A model generated the notes under the pieces. The model made no database searches. It was given only the letters and a program-made list of their open reading frames with translations, and had not been told where the DNA came from. Positions 1-9,495 of a stretch of DNA of 64,000 nt are shown piece after piece. The DNA is from Marinobacter sp. MDS2. Its GTDB lineage: Bacteria; Pseudomonadota; Gammaproteobacteria; Pseudomonadales; Oleiphilaceae. The first letter of the stretch is position 1. Each line of letters opens with the position of its first letter. Where the stretch lies: contig NZ_JAVAJF010000002.1 in assembly GCF_030718085.1 (NCBI RefSeq), positions 1 to 64,000 of the forward strand, read 5' to 3'. The translations under genes were made by a program, and so were the position numbers.

Positions 1-75
1 GAACTCAGAAGTGAAACAAGCCTGCGCCGATGGTAGTGTGGCACTTGCCCATGTGAGAGTAGGTCATCGTCAGAC
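1..75 (+). rRNA. rrf: 5S ribosomal RNA, 3' part
   Basis: The window opens inside a 5S rRNA. The stretch from base 1 carries the conserved AACTCAGAAGTGAAAC block, then CGCCGATGGTAGTGTGG and the 3' strand GAGAGTAGGTCATCGTC, as in pseudomonad 5S genes. The 5' part (about 40 nt) lies before the window. The exact 3' end, near base 75, is estimated from alignment with known 5S ends. It implies that a 16S-23S-5S operon lies immediately upstream on the plus strand. Confidence 0.93.
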
Positions 76-85
76 TCTTAATACC

Positions 86-119
86 AAAACCCCAGCTTCG
101 AAAGAGGCTGGGGTTTTTT
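86..119 (+). terminator. Intrinsic terminator of the rRNA operon
   Basis: CCCCAGC (90-96) pairs with GCTGGGG (107-113) around a short loop, and six T residues follow (114-119). It lies about 15 bp after the 5S gene and probably ends the rRNA transcript. Confidence 0.9.
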
Positions 120-150
120 CATTTCTGGCTTTTTATCGGCGTACGCTCCT

Positions 151-197
151 GAAACTAAGAAGTGATATACTCACGCCAACAAATAACACTTAGTTTC
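151..197 (+). promoter_or_regulatory. Dyad around a possible leuA promoter
   Basis: A 9-bp inverted repeat, GAAACTAAG at 151-159 and CTTAGTTTC at 189-197, brackets a TATACT hexamer (166-171) that could be the -10 box of leuA. The -35 region is poor, so an activator or a different promoter is possible. No leader peptide rich in leucine codons is seen, so classical attenuation is not supported. Confidence 0.4.
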
Positions 198-213
198 TGA
201 TGGGAGCCCGGCA

Positions 214-1764
214 ATGGCTGCACCTGATCATTTGGTGATTTTCGATACAACTCTTCGTGACGGCGAACAAAGCCCCGGCGCGACAATGAACAAAAATGAA
301 AAGCTTCGTATCGCCAAGGCCTTGGAAAAGCTCCGAGTCGATGTGATCGAAGCTGGCTTCGCTATCGCCAGTCAGGGCGACTTTGAGGCGGTCAAAGCCA
401 TTGCTGAAACCATCAAAGAATCAACCATCTGTAGTCTTGCACGAGCACTCGATAAAGATATCGACCGGGCGGCAGAGGCTATCCGGCCGGCGGCCCAAGG
501 GCGAATCCATACTTTCATCGCGACTTCGCCCATTCATATGCAGCACAAATTGCAGATGAAGCCGGACGAGGTCGTCGAGCAAGCGGTGCGTGCCGTGAAG
601 CGAGCGAGAAGCCACGTTGATGATGTGGAATTCTCCTGTGAGGATGCAGGGCGTTCAGAGCTCGATTTCCTGTGTCGCATTATCGAAGCGGCTATCGATG
701 CGGGTGCCACCACCATCAATATTCCTGATACGGTCGGCTATGCCATCCCTGCAGAATTCGGGGAGACGATTCGCCAGCTGCTGAACCGTATACCTAATGC
801 CGATAAAGCAATCTTCTCTGTTCACTGTCACAACGATCTCGGGCTCGCTGTGGCGAACTCGATCGCTGCGGTGACAAACGGAGCACGGCAGGTCGAGTGT
901 ACGATTAACGGCTTGGGTGAGCGTGCAGGTAACGCCTCTCTCGAAGAGATCGTCATGGCGGTGCGCACCCGTAAAGATCTGTTCAATATCGATACTCGGG
1001 TGAATGCCGAGCACATTGTTCCTGCCTCACGTCTGGTATCCACCATTACCGGGTTCCCCGTTCAGCCCAACAAAGCCATTGTGGGAGCTAATGCGTTCGC
1101 CCATGAATCCGGTATTCACCAGGATGGCGTGCTGAAGCATCGTGAAACGTACGAGATTATGAAGGCCCAGGATGTGGGTTGGCATACCAACAGCCTGGTG
1201 TTGGGCAAGCACTCCGGTCGTAACGCTTTCCGCACTCGTTTGCAGGAATTGGGTATCCAGTTTGAAACTGAGACCGAGTTGAATGAAGCGTTCACCCGCT
1301 TCAAAGCACTGGCAGACCTTAAACACGAGATCTTCGATGAAGACTTGCAGGCCATTGCCAGTGATACCAAGCAGAAAGAAGAAGTCGGCCGCTATGGTCT
1401 GGTGTGCATGAAAGTGGCATCAGAAACCGGCGTTGTGCCAACAGCAACCCTGACCCTGACGGTTGATGGTAATGAGCACACGGTGACGTCTGAAGGCAGT
1501 GGACCGGTGGATGCCGCCTTTAAGGCGATTGAATCACTGGTCGATTCCGGTTGCAACTTGCAGTTGTACTCGGTCAACAATATCACCAGCGGTACGGACG
1601 CACAGGGTGAAGTGACCGTTCGGCTGGAGCGGGGAGGCCGAATTGTTAACGGCGTGGGTGCAGACACCGATATCATCATTGCGTCTGCCAAAGCCTATAT
1701 CGAGGCCCTTAATCTGGTGACGTCGGGCGGGATTCGCCAGCATCCACAGGTTGCGGATGTCTGA
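214..1764 (+). CDS. leuA: 2-isopropylmalate synthase
   Basis: Condenses 2-ketoisovalerate with acetyl-CoA, the first committed step of leucine synthesis, in the cytoplasm. The 516-residue protein has the full E. coli-type layout. An N-terminal HMGL-like TIM barrel starts with [12 protein letters not shown] at residues 11-22 (metal-binding Asp and catalytic Arg), and the metal-binding HCHND lies near residue 206. A linker follows, then the C-terminal LeuA allosteric domain (about 380-510), through which leucine inhibits the family. The start is the ATG at 214, with GGGAG a few bases upstream. It is monocistronic as far as can be seen; a possible promoter with a dyad lies at 151-197. Confidence 0.97.
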   Translation: MAAPDHLVIFDTTLRDGEQSPGATMNKNEKLRIAKALEKLRVDVIEAGFAIASQGDFEAVKAIAETIKESTICSLARALDKDIDRAAEAIRPAAQGRIHTFIATSPIHMQHKLQMKPDEVVEQAVRAVKRARSHVDDVEFSCEDAGRSELDFLCRIIEAAIDAGATTINIPDTVGYAIPAEFGETIRQLLNRIPNADKAIFSVHCHNDLGLAVANSIAAVTNGARQVECTINGLGERAGNASLEEIVMAVRTRKDLFNIDTRVNAEHIVPASRLVSTITGFPVQPNKAIVGANAFAHESGIHQDGVLKHRETYEIMKAQDVGWHTNSLVLGKHSGRNAFRTRLQELGIQFETETELNEAFTRFKALADLKHEIFDEDLQAIASDTKQKEEVGRYGLVCMKVASETGVVPTATLTLTVDGNEHTVTSEGSGPVDAAFKAIESLVDSGCNLQLYSVNNITSGTDAQGEVTVRLERGGRIVNGVGADTDIIIASAKAYIEALNLVTSGGIRQHPQVADV

Positions 1765-1808
1765 ACGCCAGCCGTTCACACCCAGACGAGCGATCAGGTT
1801 TCATTAAT

Positions 1809-2603
1809 ATGCACACTGAAGCGGCAAGGCAATTCTATCTCGGGGTCGCCGGGGTCAGGATGTGGTACGCGCGGGACCCCTTGCCGGGTGCTGCGCCGAG
1901 CCCAGAGTATGACTTCGGCGAGTCAGCAGAAGTGTCGGTCGCGCCAGAAATTTCGGTGGCAGTGCCGGTAGCGGCTGCGCAAAGGGATCCGGAGCTCGCG
2001 GCACGCAGTCGCGACAAAATTGCCCACCTGCAGAGTTTGATGTCGGCGGTCGAAGCGCCAAAGGCAACGCCTCGTCAGGCCGAGGCCCTGGAGCCTTCAC
2101 CCGAGAAGAGTGAAACGGTTAGTGAATTGGTCGCGGCTCAGGAAGTTCCAGTTGCCGAGGAAGAACATGAGATCGTTCCTCCTCATGTGCCTGACGCGGT
2201 GCCGCGCGTGTTTATCGAGGCATGGCAGGGTAACCGCTTCTTATTAGTCGCGGAGATGTCCGAAGACACTAGCCTATCGCTGCAACAGACATTGGCGGCG
2301 AACATATTGAAAAGTCTGGGGGAGGTTTCTCCTGTTGGGCTTGGTGCTCTCCATTGGCCATTGTTTAATAACCTGAAGGTGTCGCTCAATCGCGTTGAGC
2401 ATTTGTTAGAGGCGATTTCCGCGAGCTACGGTAATGCGGAATCTCGGCACGTCGTTGTTCTGGGGCACGGCGGGGATTTACTTGAGAAGGCCTTTGGTAA
2501 AGCGCCGACTGTAAGGTTTTCCGACAGCTTGGCAAAACTGGCAGCGGACCCTCAGTTGAAGCGGCAGCTATGGCAAGAGCTCAAACCGTTGGCCAGTCTA
2601 TGA
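1809..2603 (+). CDS. Candidate DNA polymerase III psi subunit (pseudomonad type)
   Basis: A 264-residue protein of low general similarity. It has a short N-terminal block with YLGVAGVRMWYAR and LPGAAPSPEYDF (residues about 10-37), a long Ala/Glu/Pro-rich linker (about 40-130) and a compact C-terminal domain (about 135-264). It overlaps rimI by 4 bp (ATGA). In E. coli the gene directly before rimI is holD (psi). In Pseudomonas the divergent 'cryptic' psi subunit was assigned, as I recall, to the gene before rimI. Position and layout therefore suggest a clamp-loader psi subunit that would bridge chi and the DnaX complex. The sequence alone does not prove this; the fallback name is hypothetical protein. 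Confidence 0.6.
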   Translation: MHTEAARQFYLGVAGVRMWYARDPLPGAAPSPEYDFGESAEVSVAPEISVAVPVAAAQRDPELAARSRDKIAHLQSLMSAVEAPKATPRQAEALEPSPEKSETVSELVAAQEVPVAEEEHEIVPPHVPDAVPRVFIEAWQGNRFLLVAEMSEDTSLSLQQTLAANILKSLGEVSPVGLGALHWPLFNNLKVSLNRVEHLLEAISASYGNAESRHVVVLGHGGDLLEKAFGKAPTVRFSDSLAKLAADPQLKRQLWQELKPLASL

Positions 2604-3073
2604 CGGGGGCGAACGCGTCTTACGCGACCTCTTCCGCTATCCGCCCGCTCGTTCAGGAAGATCTTCCGCGAGTCATGGAGCTGGAGCGACTGGGGCATTC
2701 GCACCCCTGGACTGAGGGAATCTTTCGAGACTGTTTCAAAGACAGCTATCGGGTGTGGGCGTTCATCTATGAAAACGAACTGGTTGGCTACGCAATCGTC
2801 AGTTACCAGTTTGATGAAGCGCATTTGCTTAATGTCTGTGTGCACCCGAAATATCGAGGCATGGGGCTAGGCCGAAAGCTGCTTCAGCATGCAATAGCAG
2901 TTGCTATCGAAGACGATCTTGCATGCATGATTCTGGAAGTCCGCAAAAGCAACCGTGCGGCTACCATGCTGTATAAAAGTGAAGGTTTCCAGCAGATTGG
3001 CGTCAGGCCGAAATACTATCCCGGGCCATCCGGCGGGGAAGATGCCAGGGTCATGGAGTTGCAGTTCACCTGA
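2600..3073 (+). CDS. rimI: Ribosomal protein bS18 alanine N-acetyltransferase
   Basis: A GNAT-fold acetyltransferase that acetylates the N-terminal alanine of ribosomal protein S18 in E. coli. The acetyl-CoA pyrophosphate loop is visible as VHPKYRGMGLGRKLL, and the C-terminal part has the family's MLYKSEGF and RPKYYP segments. An in-frame ATG exists at 2570, but the ATG at 2600 is preferred. It overlaps the TGA of the previous gene by 4 bp (translational coupling) and gives 157 residues, close to the usual length of about 150. Confidence 0.92.
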   Translation: MTGANASYATSSAIRPLVQEDLPRVMELERLGHSHPWTEGIFRDCFKDSYRVWAFIYENELVGYAIVSYQFDEAHLLNVCVHPKYRGMGLGRKLLQHAIAVAIEDDLACMILEVRKSNRAATMLYKSEGFQQIGVRPKYYPGPSGGEDARVMELQFT

Positions 3074-3132
3074 CCCCCCGCTAGGCCTTATAATACCGCG
3101 TTTATCATCCATTCCATTCAGGCTGTTGTCTT

Positions 3133-4713
3133 ATGTCTAACCTATCGAAGGAAGTGGCCAAGCGCCATACCTTTGCGATTATCTCGCACCCGGATGCCGG
3201 TAAAACCACCATTACTGAAAAGGTACTGCTGTTCGGGCAGGCTTTACAGAAAGCCGGTACGGTCAAGGGCAAGAAGTCGGGTCAGCACGCAAAGTCTGAC
3301 TGGATGGAAATGGAGAAAGAGCGGGGCATCTCGGTGACGACTTCGGTGATGCAGTTCCCCTATGGTGGCAAGCTGGTCAACCTGCTGGATACCCCGGGCC
3401 ACGAAGATTTCTCTGAAGATACCTACCGTACTCTGACTGCCGTTGACTCCTGTCTGATGGTGATCGATAGCGCGAAAGGGGTCGAGGAGCGGACCATCAA
3501 GCTGATGGAGGTAACTCGCCTTCGGGATACTCCCATACTGACCTTCATGAACAAGCTCGACCGCGACACTCGCGATCCGATTGAGCTGATGGATGAGGTG
3601 GAGGATGTACTGAAGATTGCCTGCTCTCCGGTAACCTGGCCGATTGGTATGGGTAAAAGTTTCAAGGGTGTGTACCACTTGATCCGCGATGAGGTGATTT
3701 TGTACCAGACAGGGCAGGGTCATACGATTCAGGAACAGCGGGTCATCAAGGGTCTGGACAACCCTGAGCTTGACGGGGCGCTGGGCGGATATGCCGCAGA
3801 TTTGCGTGACGAGATCGAGTTGGTGAAAGGGGCGTCCCACGAGTTCGATCAAGAAGCGTTCCTGGCGGGAGAGCTGACGCCCGTGTTTTTTGGCACCGCA
3901 TTGGGCAACTTTGGCGTTGATCATATGCTTGATGGTCTGGTGGATTGGGCGCCAACGCCGCAAGCCCGCGCGACGGATGTACGGACGGTGGAGCCGGAGG
4001 AAGACGGCTTTTCCGGGTTCGTGTTCAAAATTCAGGCGAACATGGACCCGCAGCATCGGGATCGGATCGCCTTTGTCCGGATTGTCTCTGGCAGCTATAA
4101 GCAGGGTATGAAAGCCCGCCACGTGCGCATCGGTAAGGATGTTCGTTTTTCGGATGCACTTACGTTCATGGCCGGTGATCGTGAACATGCCGAGGAGGCG
4201 TTTGCCGGTGACATCATTGGCTTGCACAACCACGGAACGATCCAGCTTGGCGATACCTTTACTGCCGGCGAAGACATGAAGTTCACCGGTATTCCGAACT
4301 TTGCGCCGGAGTTGTTCCGCCGGATTCGGTTGAAAGATCCGTTGAAGGCCAAGCAGCTGCAGAAAGGTTTGATCCAGCTTTCCGAGGAAGGCGCGGTTCA
4401 GGTATTCCGGCCGTTCAAAAACAACGATCTGATTGTGGGTGCTGTCGGTGTTCTGCAATTTGACGTGGTGGTTGCCCGGCTGAAGAGTGAGTACAAGGTT
4501 GAAGCTATCTACGAGCCGATCAACGTAGCAACCGCGCGCTGGGTGACTTGCGAAGATGAGCGCAAGCTGGAAGAGTTTCAGCGCAAAAATCAGGAGAACG
4601 TCGCGCTGGATGGTGGCGATAGATTGGCCTACATCGCGCCGACGATGGTGAATCTGAGCTTGGCTCAGGAGCGCTACCCGGATGTTCAGTTCCATAAAAC
4701 CCGGGAGCACTAA
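3133..4713 (+). CDS. prfC: Peptide chain release factor 3
   Basis: GTPase RF3, which removes RF1/RF2 from the ribosome after peptide release. The 526-residue length is typical. The P-loop SHPDAGKTT is at residues 16-24, the switch I threonine lies in RGISVTTS, G3 is DTPGHEDF and G4 is NKLDRD. Domains II and III follow, with the RF3-specific C-terminal region containing LQFDVV. It starts 59 bp after rimI and is followed by tatD after 21 bp, so the two may be cotranscribed. Confidence 0.97.
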   Translation: MSNLSKEVAKRHTFAIISHPDAGKTTITEKVLLFGQALQKAGTVKGKKSGQHAKSDWMEMEKERGISVTTSVMQFPYGGKLVNLLDTPGHEDFSEDTYRTLTAVDSCLMVIDSAKGVEERTIKLMEVTRLRDTPILTFMNKLDRDTRDPIELMDEVEDVLKIACSPVTWPIGMGKSFKGVYHLIRDEVILYQTGQGHTIQEQRVIKGLDNPELDGALGGYAADLRDEIELVKGASHEFDQEAFLAGELTPVFFGTALGNFGVDHMLDGLVDWAPTPQARATDVRTVEPEEDGFSGFVFKIQANMDPQHRDRIAFVRIVSGSYKQGMKARHVRIGKDVRFSDALTFMAGDREHAEEAFAGDIIGLHNHGTIQLGDTFTAGEDMKFTGIPNFAPELFRRIRLKDPLKAKQLQKGLIQLSEEGAVQVFRPFKNNDLIVGAVGVLQFDVVVARLKSEYKVEAIYEPINVATARWVTCEDERKLEEFQRKNQENVALDGGDRLAYIAPTMVNLSLAQERYPDVQFHKTREH

Positions 4714-4734
4714 GAAAACCTGGCGGAGCCGAAA

Positions 4735-5523
4735 ATGCGCCTGTTTGATGCCCATTGCCATTTCGATTTTCCTGAATTTGACGAGCGTCGGGAGCAAGTT
4801 CTGGCCCGGGCAAGAGAGGTTGGGGTGCAAGGGTTGGTCATGCCCGGGGTTCGGCGAGCCGATTGGCCGCGGCTTACGTCTTTGGCCTCCCGCGAAAAGG
4901 GGCTGTGGTATTGCCTGGGAATTCATCCCTGGTTCGTCGGTGAACATGGTCCGGCGGATTTGCTTGCCCTGGAAGCCGCGCTGGGCGCTAAGGCTCCAGA
5001 ATGTCTTGGCGTGGGTGAGTGTGGGCTTGATGCGTTACGGGGATCGATAGACGAACAGTTACCGTGGTTCTCGGCGCAGGTTCAAATGGCTGCTCGTTTT
5101 GATTTGCCGCTGGTGATTCACTCCGTCAAGGCTCATGATCAGGTGGCGACATTGCTGCGCTCGGAGCGTTGGCGGGGGCGCGCGCTGATCCACGGCTTCT
5201 CTGGCAGTTATCAGCAAGCCTGCCGTTTTATTGAATTGGGCTGCTATATTGGCGTGGGTGGCGTGATTACTCACGACCGGGCAAAGAAAACGCGGGACGT
5301 GATCTCACGGTTGCCGGCAGGCGCATTGGTGCTGGAAACCGATGCTCCGGATATGCCGCCTGCGGGAGTCCCAAAGGGGCAGAACTCTCCCGAGTACATT
5401 CCGGATGTTTTTTCCCGATTGGTTGAGCTTCGGGGTGACGACAGGGAAAAGCTTGCGGAGGTGTTGTTGGAAAACACAGCTAAGCTGTATGGCGTGGCAG
5501 CGAATGTGTTGGCGCCAAGCTGA
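4735..5523 (+). CDS. TatD family metal-dependent hydrolase
   Basis: A 262-residue TIM-barrel hydrolase of the TatD/YcfH/YjjV DNase family. Metal ligands can be followed through the sequence: DAHCHFD near the N terminus, the glutamate in GVGECGLD, histidines in VIHSVKAHD and IHGFSG, and the late aspartate in LETDAPDMPP. Members have 3'-5' exonuclease activity and roles in DNA repair, or are uncharacterised; the exact substrate cannot be told. It lies 21 bp after prfC. The sequence resembles the YjjV branch, and in E. coli yjjV also lies close to prfC, holD and rimI, which fits this neighbourhood. Confidence 0.9.
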   Translation: MRLFDAHCHFDFPEFDERREQVLARAREVGVQGLVMPGVRRADWPRLTSLASREKGLWYCLGIHPWFVGEHGPADLLALEAALGAKAPECLGVGECGLDALRGSIDEQLPWFSAQVQMAARFDLPLVIHSVKAHDQVATLLRSERWRGRALIHGFSGSYQQACRFIELGCYIGVGGVITHDRAKKTRDVISRLPAGALVLETDAPDMPPAGVPKGQNSPEYIPDVFSRLVELRGDDREKLAEVLLENTAKLYGVAANVLAPS

Positions 5524-5562
5524 AGGTTGTGTAGGGGATTTACGAGACAAGTCGACGTAGGG

Positions 5563-5591
5563 TTGGCTTTCTTACGGGGTTCGAGTATACT
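5563..5591 (+). promoter_or_regulatory. Sigma-70 promoter for rplM-rpsI
   Basis: -35 TTGGCT (5563-5568) and -10 TATACT (5586-5591) are separated by exactly 17 bp. A start near 5598 gives a leader of about 135 nt before rplM. L13 regulates its own operon in E. coli; whether this leader is the target cannot be decided here. Confidence 0.75.
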
Positions 5592-5732
5592 TCGCGCCCT
5601 GGCTTTTCAAGGCGATGTCACTATCTCAGCCCCGAATAGTGCCAGCGCAAACTAGGTATGGACCTCCTCCGGATGCCTTGCATGTACCGGTGGTGGTTTT
5701 TAACGTTTCTTTTAGCGTTCAAGGCGGAATCA

Positions 5733-6161
5733 ATGAAGACTCTGAGTGCGAAACCAGAAACTGTAAAACGTGACTGGTACGTTGTAGACGCAGCCGGCAA
5801 GACGCTGGGTCGTCTGTCAACCGAAATCGCCCTTCGTCTGCGGGGCAAGCATAAGCCTGAGTATACCCCTCATGTGGACACTGGCGATTATATCGTTGTT
5901 ATCAATGCCAGCCAGGTGAAGGTTACCGGCAACAAGGCATCTGATAAGATGTATTACAGCCATACCGGCTTTCCAGGTGGAATCAAATCCATCAATTTCG
6001 AGAAGCTGGTTGACAAGGCTCCCGAGCAAATCATTCAGAAGTCTGTGAAAGGCATGCTTCCGAAAGGTCCGCTTGGTCGTGCCATGTTCAAGAAGCTGAA
6101 AGTGTACGCCGGCGCTGAGCATGCGCATGCCGCCCAGCAGCCCAAAGAACTCGACATTTAA
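5733..6161 (+). CDS. rplM: 50S ribosomal protein L13
   Basis: A 142-residue L13, the same length as in E. coli. It is an early 50S assembly protein binding 23S rRNA. Recognisable segments are [20 protein letters not shown] at the start, [27 protein letters not shown] and the C-terminal [10 protein letters not shown] longer reading frame opens at 5658, but the ATG at 5733 matches the family N terminus and has GGCGGA upstream. First gene of the L13-S9 operon, 12 bp before rpsI. Confidence 0.98.
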   Translation: MKTLSAKPETVKRDWYVVDAAGKTLGRLSTEIALRLRGKHKPEYTPHVDTGDYIVVINASQVKVTGNKASDKMYYSHTGFPGGIKSINFEKLVDKAPEQIIQKSVKGMLPKGPLGRAMFKKLKVYAGAEHAHAAQQPKELDI

Positions 6162-6173
6162 CGGAAGGCGAAT

Positions 6174-6566
6174 ATGTCTGTAGCACAAAATTACGGTACT
6201 GGTCGCCGCAAGTCATCCACGGCTCGGGTTTTTATCAAGCCGGGAAGCGGTAACATCTCTATCAATGGTCGCACTATCGAAGAATTTTTCGGTCGTGAGA
6301 CTCTTCGGATGATCGTTCGTCAGCCGCTGGTTGTTGCGGGTTCTGAAGATCGTTTCGACATCAATATCACTGTCAAGGGCGGTGGTATCAGTGGTCAGGC
6401 GGGCGCAATTCGCCACGGTCTGACTCGCGCCCTGATGGATTACGATGAAACTCTGCGCCCAGCAATGCGCGAAGCGGGTTACGTAACCCGTGACGCACGT
6501 AAGGTTGAGCGTAAGAAGGTTGGTCTGCGTAAAGCGCGTAAGCGTCCGCAGTTCTCCAAGCGTTAA
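6174..6566 (+). CDS. rpsI: 30S ribosomal protein S9
   Basis: A 130-residue S9, the standard length. The family motif [12 protein letters not shown] is near the N terminus and [14 protein letters not shown] lies in the middle. The basic tail ends in [12 protein letters not shown], whose final Lys-Arg reaches the P-site tRNA. Cotranscribed with rplM (12-bp gap) and followed by an intrinsic terminator. Confidence 0.98.
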   Translation: MSVAQNYGTGRRKSSTARVFIKPGSGNISINGRTIEEFFGRETLRMIVRQPLVVAGSEDRFDINITVKGGGISGQAGAIRHGLTRALMDYDETLRPAMREAGYVTRDARKVERKKVGLRKARKRPQFSKR

Positions 6567-6586
6567 TCTGCACTTTGTGCCGATGG

Positions 6587-6617
6587 AAAAACCCGATCTT
6601 TTGGTCGGGTTTTTTTG
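6587..6617 (+). terminator. Intrinsic terminator of rplM-rpsI
   Basis: AAACCCGA and TCGGGTTT form a stem around a TCTTTTGG loop and run into a T tract ending near 6617. It lies about 20 bp after the rpsI stop. Confidence 0.9.
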
Positions 6618-6657
6618 TGCCTGAAGATGATCGAAAATTTTGACCTGGCGCAGGGAT

Positions 6658-6726
6658 AGGCCCAGCACTGGGCCTTTCTAACTTGTAAGCGAAGGTTAAT
6701 TTCATTACCATTTCCTCGCTTATAAT
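6658..6726 (+). promoter_or_regulatory. Palindrome and -10 box upstream of petABC
   Basis: The 238 bp between rpsI and petA hold the rpsI terminator, a palindrome AGGCCCAG-CA-CTGGGCCT (6658-6675) and a perfect TATAAT (6721-6726), 78 bp before petA. No convincing -35 hexamer stands at the right distance. The palindrome lies about 45 bp upstream of the -10 box, where an activator could bind. The regulator is unknown. Confidence 0.45.
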
Positions 6727-6804
6727 TTTGGGTTGTGAAGTCCTTTTCGAAGCGCAGTATCGGTGTTTCCGCGTCTGTGCCTCGCCTGATGGGAGAAAAC
6801 CATA

Positions 6805-7401
6805 ATGAGTAATGGCGACGTGAGCCAAGGTCGGCGCCGATTTCTAATCGGTGCCACGTCCGTGGTAGGTGGTGTCGGCGTCGTCGGTGCAGCCGTTCCT
6901 TTCGTAGCGTCCTGGAACCCCAGTGCGAAAGCGGAAGCGGCCGGTGCACCGGTAACAATGAATGTCGACAAAATTGAGCCGGGTCAACAGGTGACTGTTG
7001 AGTGGCGGGGTAAGCCGGTATGGGTTATTCGCCGGTCCAAAGAAATGCTGGATCGTGTTGAGGAAATGACTCCCCGGTTGAAAGATCCAGAGTCAACAGC
7101 AGCCAGTCAGCAGCCAGACTACATCAAAGGAACCCACCGCTCCATTAATCCGGAGTTTATGGTTCTTGTGGGTATCTGTACGCACCTGGGGTGTGTGCCT
7201 ACCTATCGTCCTGAGGTGGCTCCAGCAGATTTGGGCGCCGAGTGGTTGGGTGGGTTTTTCTGCCCGTGTCACGGCTCCAAGTTCGATTTGTCGGGCCGCG
7301 TGCTAAGCGGGCAGCCAGCACCTCTGAATCTGGAAGTGCCGCCTTACCGGTTTGATAACGATACGACCATGACGATTGGTCTTGATCCGGAGGCAGCGTA
7401 A
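6805..7401 (+). CDS. petA: Ubiquinol-cytochrome c reductase Rieske iron-sulfur subunit
   Basis: Rieske protein of the cytochrome bc1 complex (complex III); it takes one electron from ubiquinol at the Qo site and passes it to cytochrome c1. The N terminus has a twin-arginine signal anchor (GRRRFLIG, then a hydrophobic stretch to about residue 35). The [2Fe-2S] ligands are in CTHLGC and CPCHGS, each with Cys and His. A C-terminal [13 protein letters not shown] segment follows. The length of 198 residues is usual. It overlaps petB by one base (TAATG), so the three pet genes form one operon. Confidence 0.97.
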   Translation: MSNGDVSQGRRRFLIGATSVVGGVGVVGAAVPFVASWNPSAKAEAAGAPVTMNVDKIEPGQQVTVEWRGKPVWVIRRSKEMLDRVEEMTPRLKDPESTAASQQPDYIKGTHRSINPEFMVLVGICTHLGCVPTYRPEVAPADLGAEWLGGFFCPCHGSKFDLSGRVLSGQPAPLNLEVPPYRFDNDTTMTIGLDPEAA

Positions 7402-8633
7402 TGCAAAAACTTCTGAATTGGGTAGATGAGCGACTGCCGGTCATCGATGCCTGGAACAAACACGTTGGGAAATATTACGCGCCCAAGAACTTCAACTTCT
7501 GGTACTTCTTTGGCTCTTTGGCCATGCTCGTACTGGTCAACCAGCTGGTTACCGGTATCTGGTTGACCATGAGCTACAACCCGTCCGGCGAAGGCGCATT
7601 TGCCTCTGTCGAATACATCATGCGTGATGTTGAATGGGGTTGGTTGTTGCGTTATCTGCACTCGACGGGTGCTTCGGCATTCTTCGTGGTGGTTTATCTT
7701 CACATGTTCCGTGGCTTGATGTATGGCTCCTACCAGAAGCCTCGTGAGCTGATCTGGATCTTCGGCATGCTGATTTATCTGGTGCTGATGGCGGAAGCCT
7801 TCATGGGCTACCTGCTGCCATGGGGTCAGATGTCTTACTGGGGTGCCCAGGTTATCGTTAACCTGTTTGGTGCTATTCCGGTGATCGGGGAAGATCTGTC
7901 TTTGTGGATTCGTGGTGACTACCTGATTTCCGGTATCACTTTGAACCGCTTCTTTGCGTTGCACGTTGTTGCACTGCCGATTGTTTTGCTGGCGCTGGTT
8001 GTGTTGCACATCCTGGCGTTGCACGAAGTGGGTTCCAACAACCCTGACGGGATCGATATTAAAAAGAACAAAGATGAAAACGGCATTCCGAAAGACGGTA
8101 TCCCGTTCCACCCTTATTACTCAGTGCACGATCTGCTGGGTGTGGCGGTGTTCTTCTTTATCTTCTTTATCGTGGTGTTCTTCTTCCCGGAAATGGGAGG
8201 GCTGTTCCTCGAGAAGCCTAACTTTGAACCGGCTAACAGTCTGAAAACACCAGCCCACATTGCACCGGTATGGTACTTCACGCCCTTCTACGCAATGCTG
8301 CGCGCGGTAACGGTTGATCTGTTCGGTCTCGATGCCAAGTTCTGGGGTGTGGTTGTGATGGGTGCGGCCATTGCTATCCTGTTTGTTCTGCCCTGGCTGG
8401 ACAGAAGCCCGGTTCGGTCAATCCGCTACAAAGGCTGGCTGAGCAAGATTGCTCTGACGATTTTCGTGATCAGCTTTGTGGTGCTGGGTTACCTGGGTAT
8501 TGTCCCTGCAACTGAAGGTCGTACCACGGTTGCTCAGATCCTGACCACACTCTACTTCGCGTACTTTATTCTCATGCCATTCTATACACGCATGGAAAAA
8601 ACCAAGCCAGTACCAGAGAGGGTGACAGGATAA
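7401..8633 (+). CDS. petB: Cytochrome b of the bc1 complex
   Basis: Membrane subunit carrying hemes bL and bH and the Qo and Qi quinone sites. The 410 residues cover both the N-terminal four-helix half and the C-terminal half. Heme-ligand histidines lie in LRYLHSTGASAFF and in FFALHVVALP with the following LHILALHEVG. The Qo motif, PEWY in mitochondria, reads PVWY (HIAPVWYFTPF), as known for many beta- and gammaproteobacteria. The C terminus holds further transmembrane helices. One-base overlaps with petA and petC indicate coupled translation. Confidence 0.97.
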   Translation: MQKLLNWVDERLPVIDAWNKHVGKYYAPKNFNFWYFFGSLAMLVLVNQLVTGIWLTMSYNPSGEGAFASVEYIMRDVEWGWLLRYLHSTGASAFFVVVYLHMFRGLMYGSYQKPRELIWIFGMLIYLVLMAEAFMGYLLPWGQMSYWGAQVIVNLFGAIPVIGEDLSLWIRGDYLISGITLNRFFALHVVALPIVLLALVVLHILALHEVGSNNPDGIDIKKNKDENGIPKDGIPFHPYYSVHDLLGVAVFFFIFFIVVFFFPEMGGLFLEKPNFEPANSLKTPAHIAPVWYFTPFYAMLRAVTVDLFGLDAKFWGVVVMGAAIAILFVLPWLDRSPVRSIRYKGWLSKIALTIFVISFVVLGYLGIVPATEGRTTVAQILTTLYFAYFILMPFYTRMEKTKPVPERVTG

Positions 8634-9388
8634 TGAGAAAGCTGATATTTGGTCTTTTCATAGCGATCCTGCCAGCTTTCGGGCTGGCAGCGGGTGCCGC
8701 GGTTCCTCTGGACGAGATGACTCCGGATCACACCGATAAGGCGTCTTTGCAGCGTGGTGCTGCGCTGTTCACCAACTACTGCATGGGGTGTCATTCCATG
8801 GAATACGCGCGCTACAAGCGTGTATCCGAAGATCTGGAAATTCCGGCCGATTTGTACGAAGAGAACCTGATCTTTACCGGCGCCAAAATTGGTGAGCTGA
8901 TGAAGAACTCAATGGACAAAGATCTGGCTGCGGGTTGGTTCGGTGCACCGCCACCTGACCTGACTCTGGAGACCCGGTTGCGTGGTGAGTCCTGGGTGTA
9001 TTCCTACCTGCGTGGCTTCTACAAGGACGAAAGCCGTCCCTTGGGCGTGAACAACGTGGTTTTCGATCTCGTCGGTATGCCCCACGTGATGGTTGGCCTG
9101 CAAGGGCTGTGTGCGGTTAAGCCGAACATCGGTGTGAAACCTACGGTTGAGCCTCTCAGCGGAAACATCAACAATGGAGATGTATGCCCTGAGTACGCCA
9201 TCGAAGGCAGCATGAATGGTGCTGAGTTCGATCAGGCAATGTGGGATTTGACCAACTTCATGTCCTATATGGGTGACCCGGTGAAGGTTGAGCGCGAGCG
9301 TCTTGGTATTTTCGTGCTGATCTTCGTGGCCATCTTCTTCGTCTTCGCATACTTGCTCAATCGCGAGTACTGGAAAGACGTACATTAA
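8633..9388 (+). CDS. petC: Cytochrome c1
   Basis: The c-type heme subunit of complex III. It has a Sec signal peptide (about residues 1-20), a heme attachment site CMGCH with the following SMEYARY, and a C-terminal membrane anchor (about 222-242, LGIFVLIFVAIFFVFAYLL) that holds the periplasmic heme domain to the inner membrane. The sixth heme ligand should be the methionine in GMPHVMVG. The length of 251 residues is normal. It closes the petABC operon and is followed by a strong terminator. Confidence 0.96.
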   Translation: MRKLIFGLFIAILPAFGLAAGAAVPLDEMTPDHTDKASLQRGAALFTNYCMGCHSMEYARYKRVSEDLEIPADLYEENLIFTGAKIGELMKNSMDKDLAAGWFGAPPPDLTLETRLRGESWVYSYLRGFYKDESRPLGVNNVVFDLVGMPHVMVGLQGLCAVKPNIGVKPTVEPLSGNINNGDVCPEYAIEGSMNGAEFDQAMWDLTNFMSYMGDPVKVERERLGIFVLIFVAIFFVFAYLLNREYWKDVH

Positions 9389-9418
9389 GATTTAGGGTAT
9401 AATCCTTAATCCTAGATT

Positions 9419-9450
9419 CCAGCGGTCCCTCAAAGGACCGCTGGTTTTTT
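9419..9450 (+). terminator. Intrinsic terminator of petABC
   Basis: CCAGCGGTCC and GGACCGCTGG form a perfect 10-bp stem (9419-9444) around CTCAAA, followed by six T residues. Confidence 0.95.
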
Positions 9451-9495
9451 GCGTTTACTGGATTGTTTCGATTTTAGAATCGTGAGGTAGCTTAT

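Noticed and set aside
3244..4947. A 567-residue open frame on the minus strand
   Set aside because: It lies opposite prfC and the start of tatD, which have clear family motifs. The minus frame shows no recognisable domain, so it is an antisense shadow of GC-rich coding DNA.
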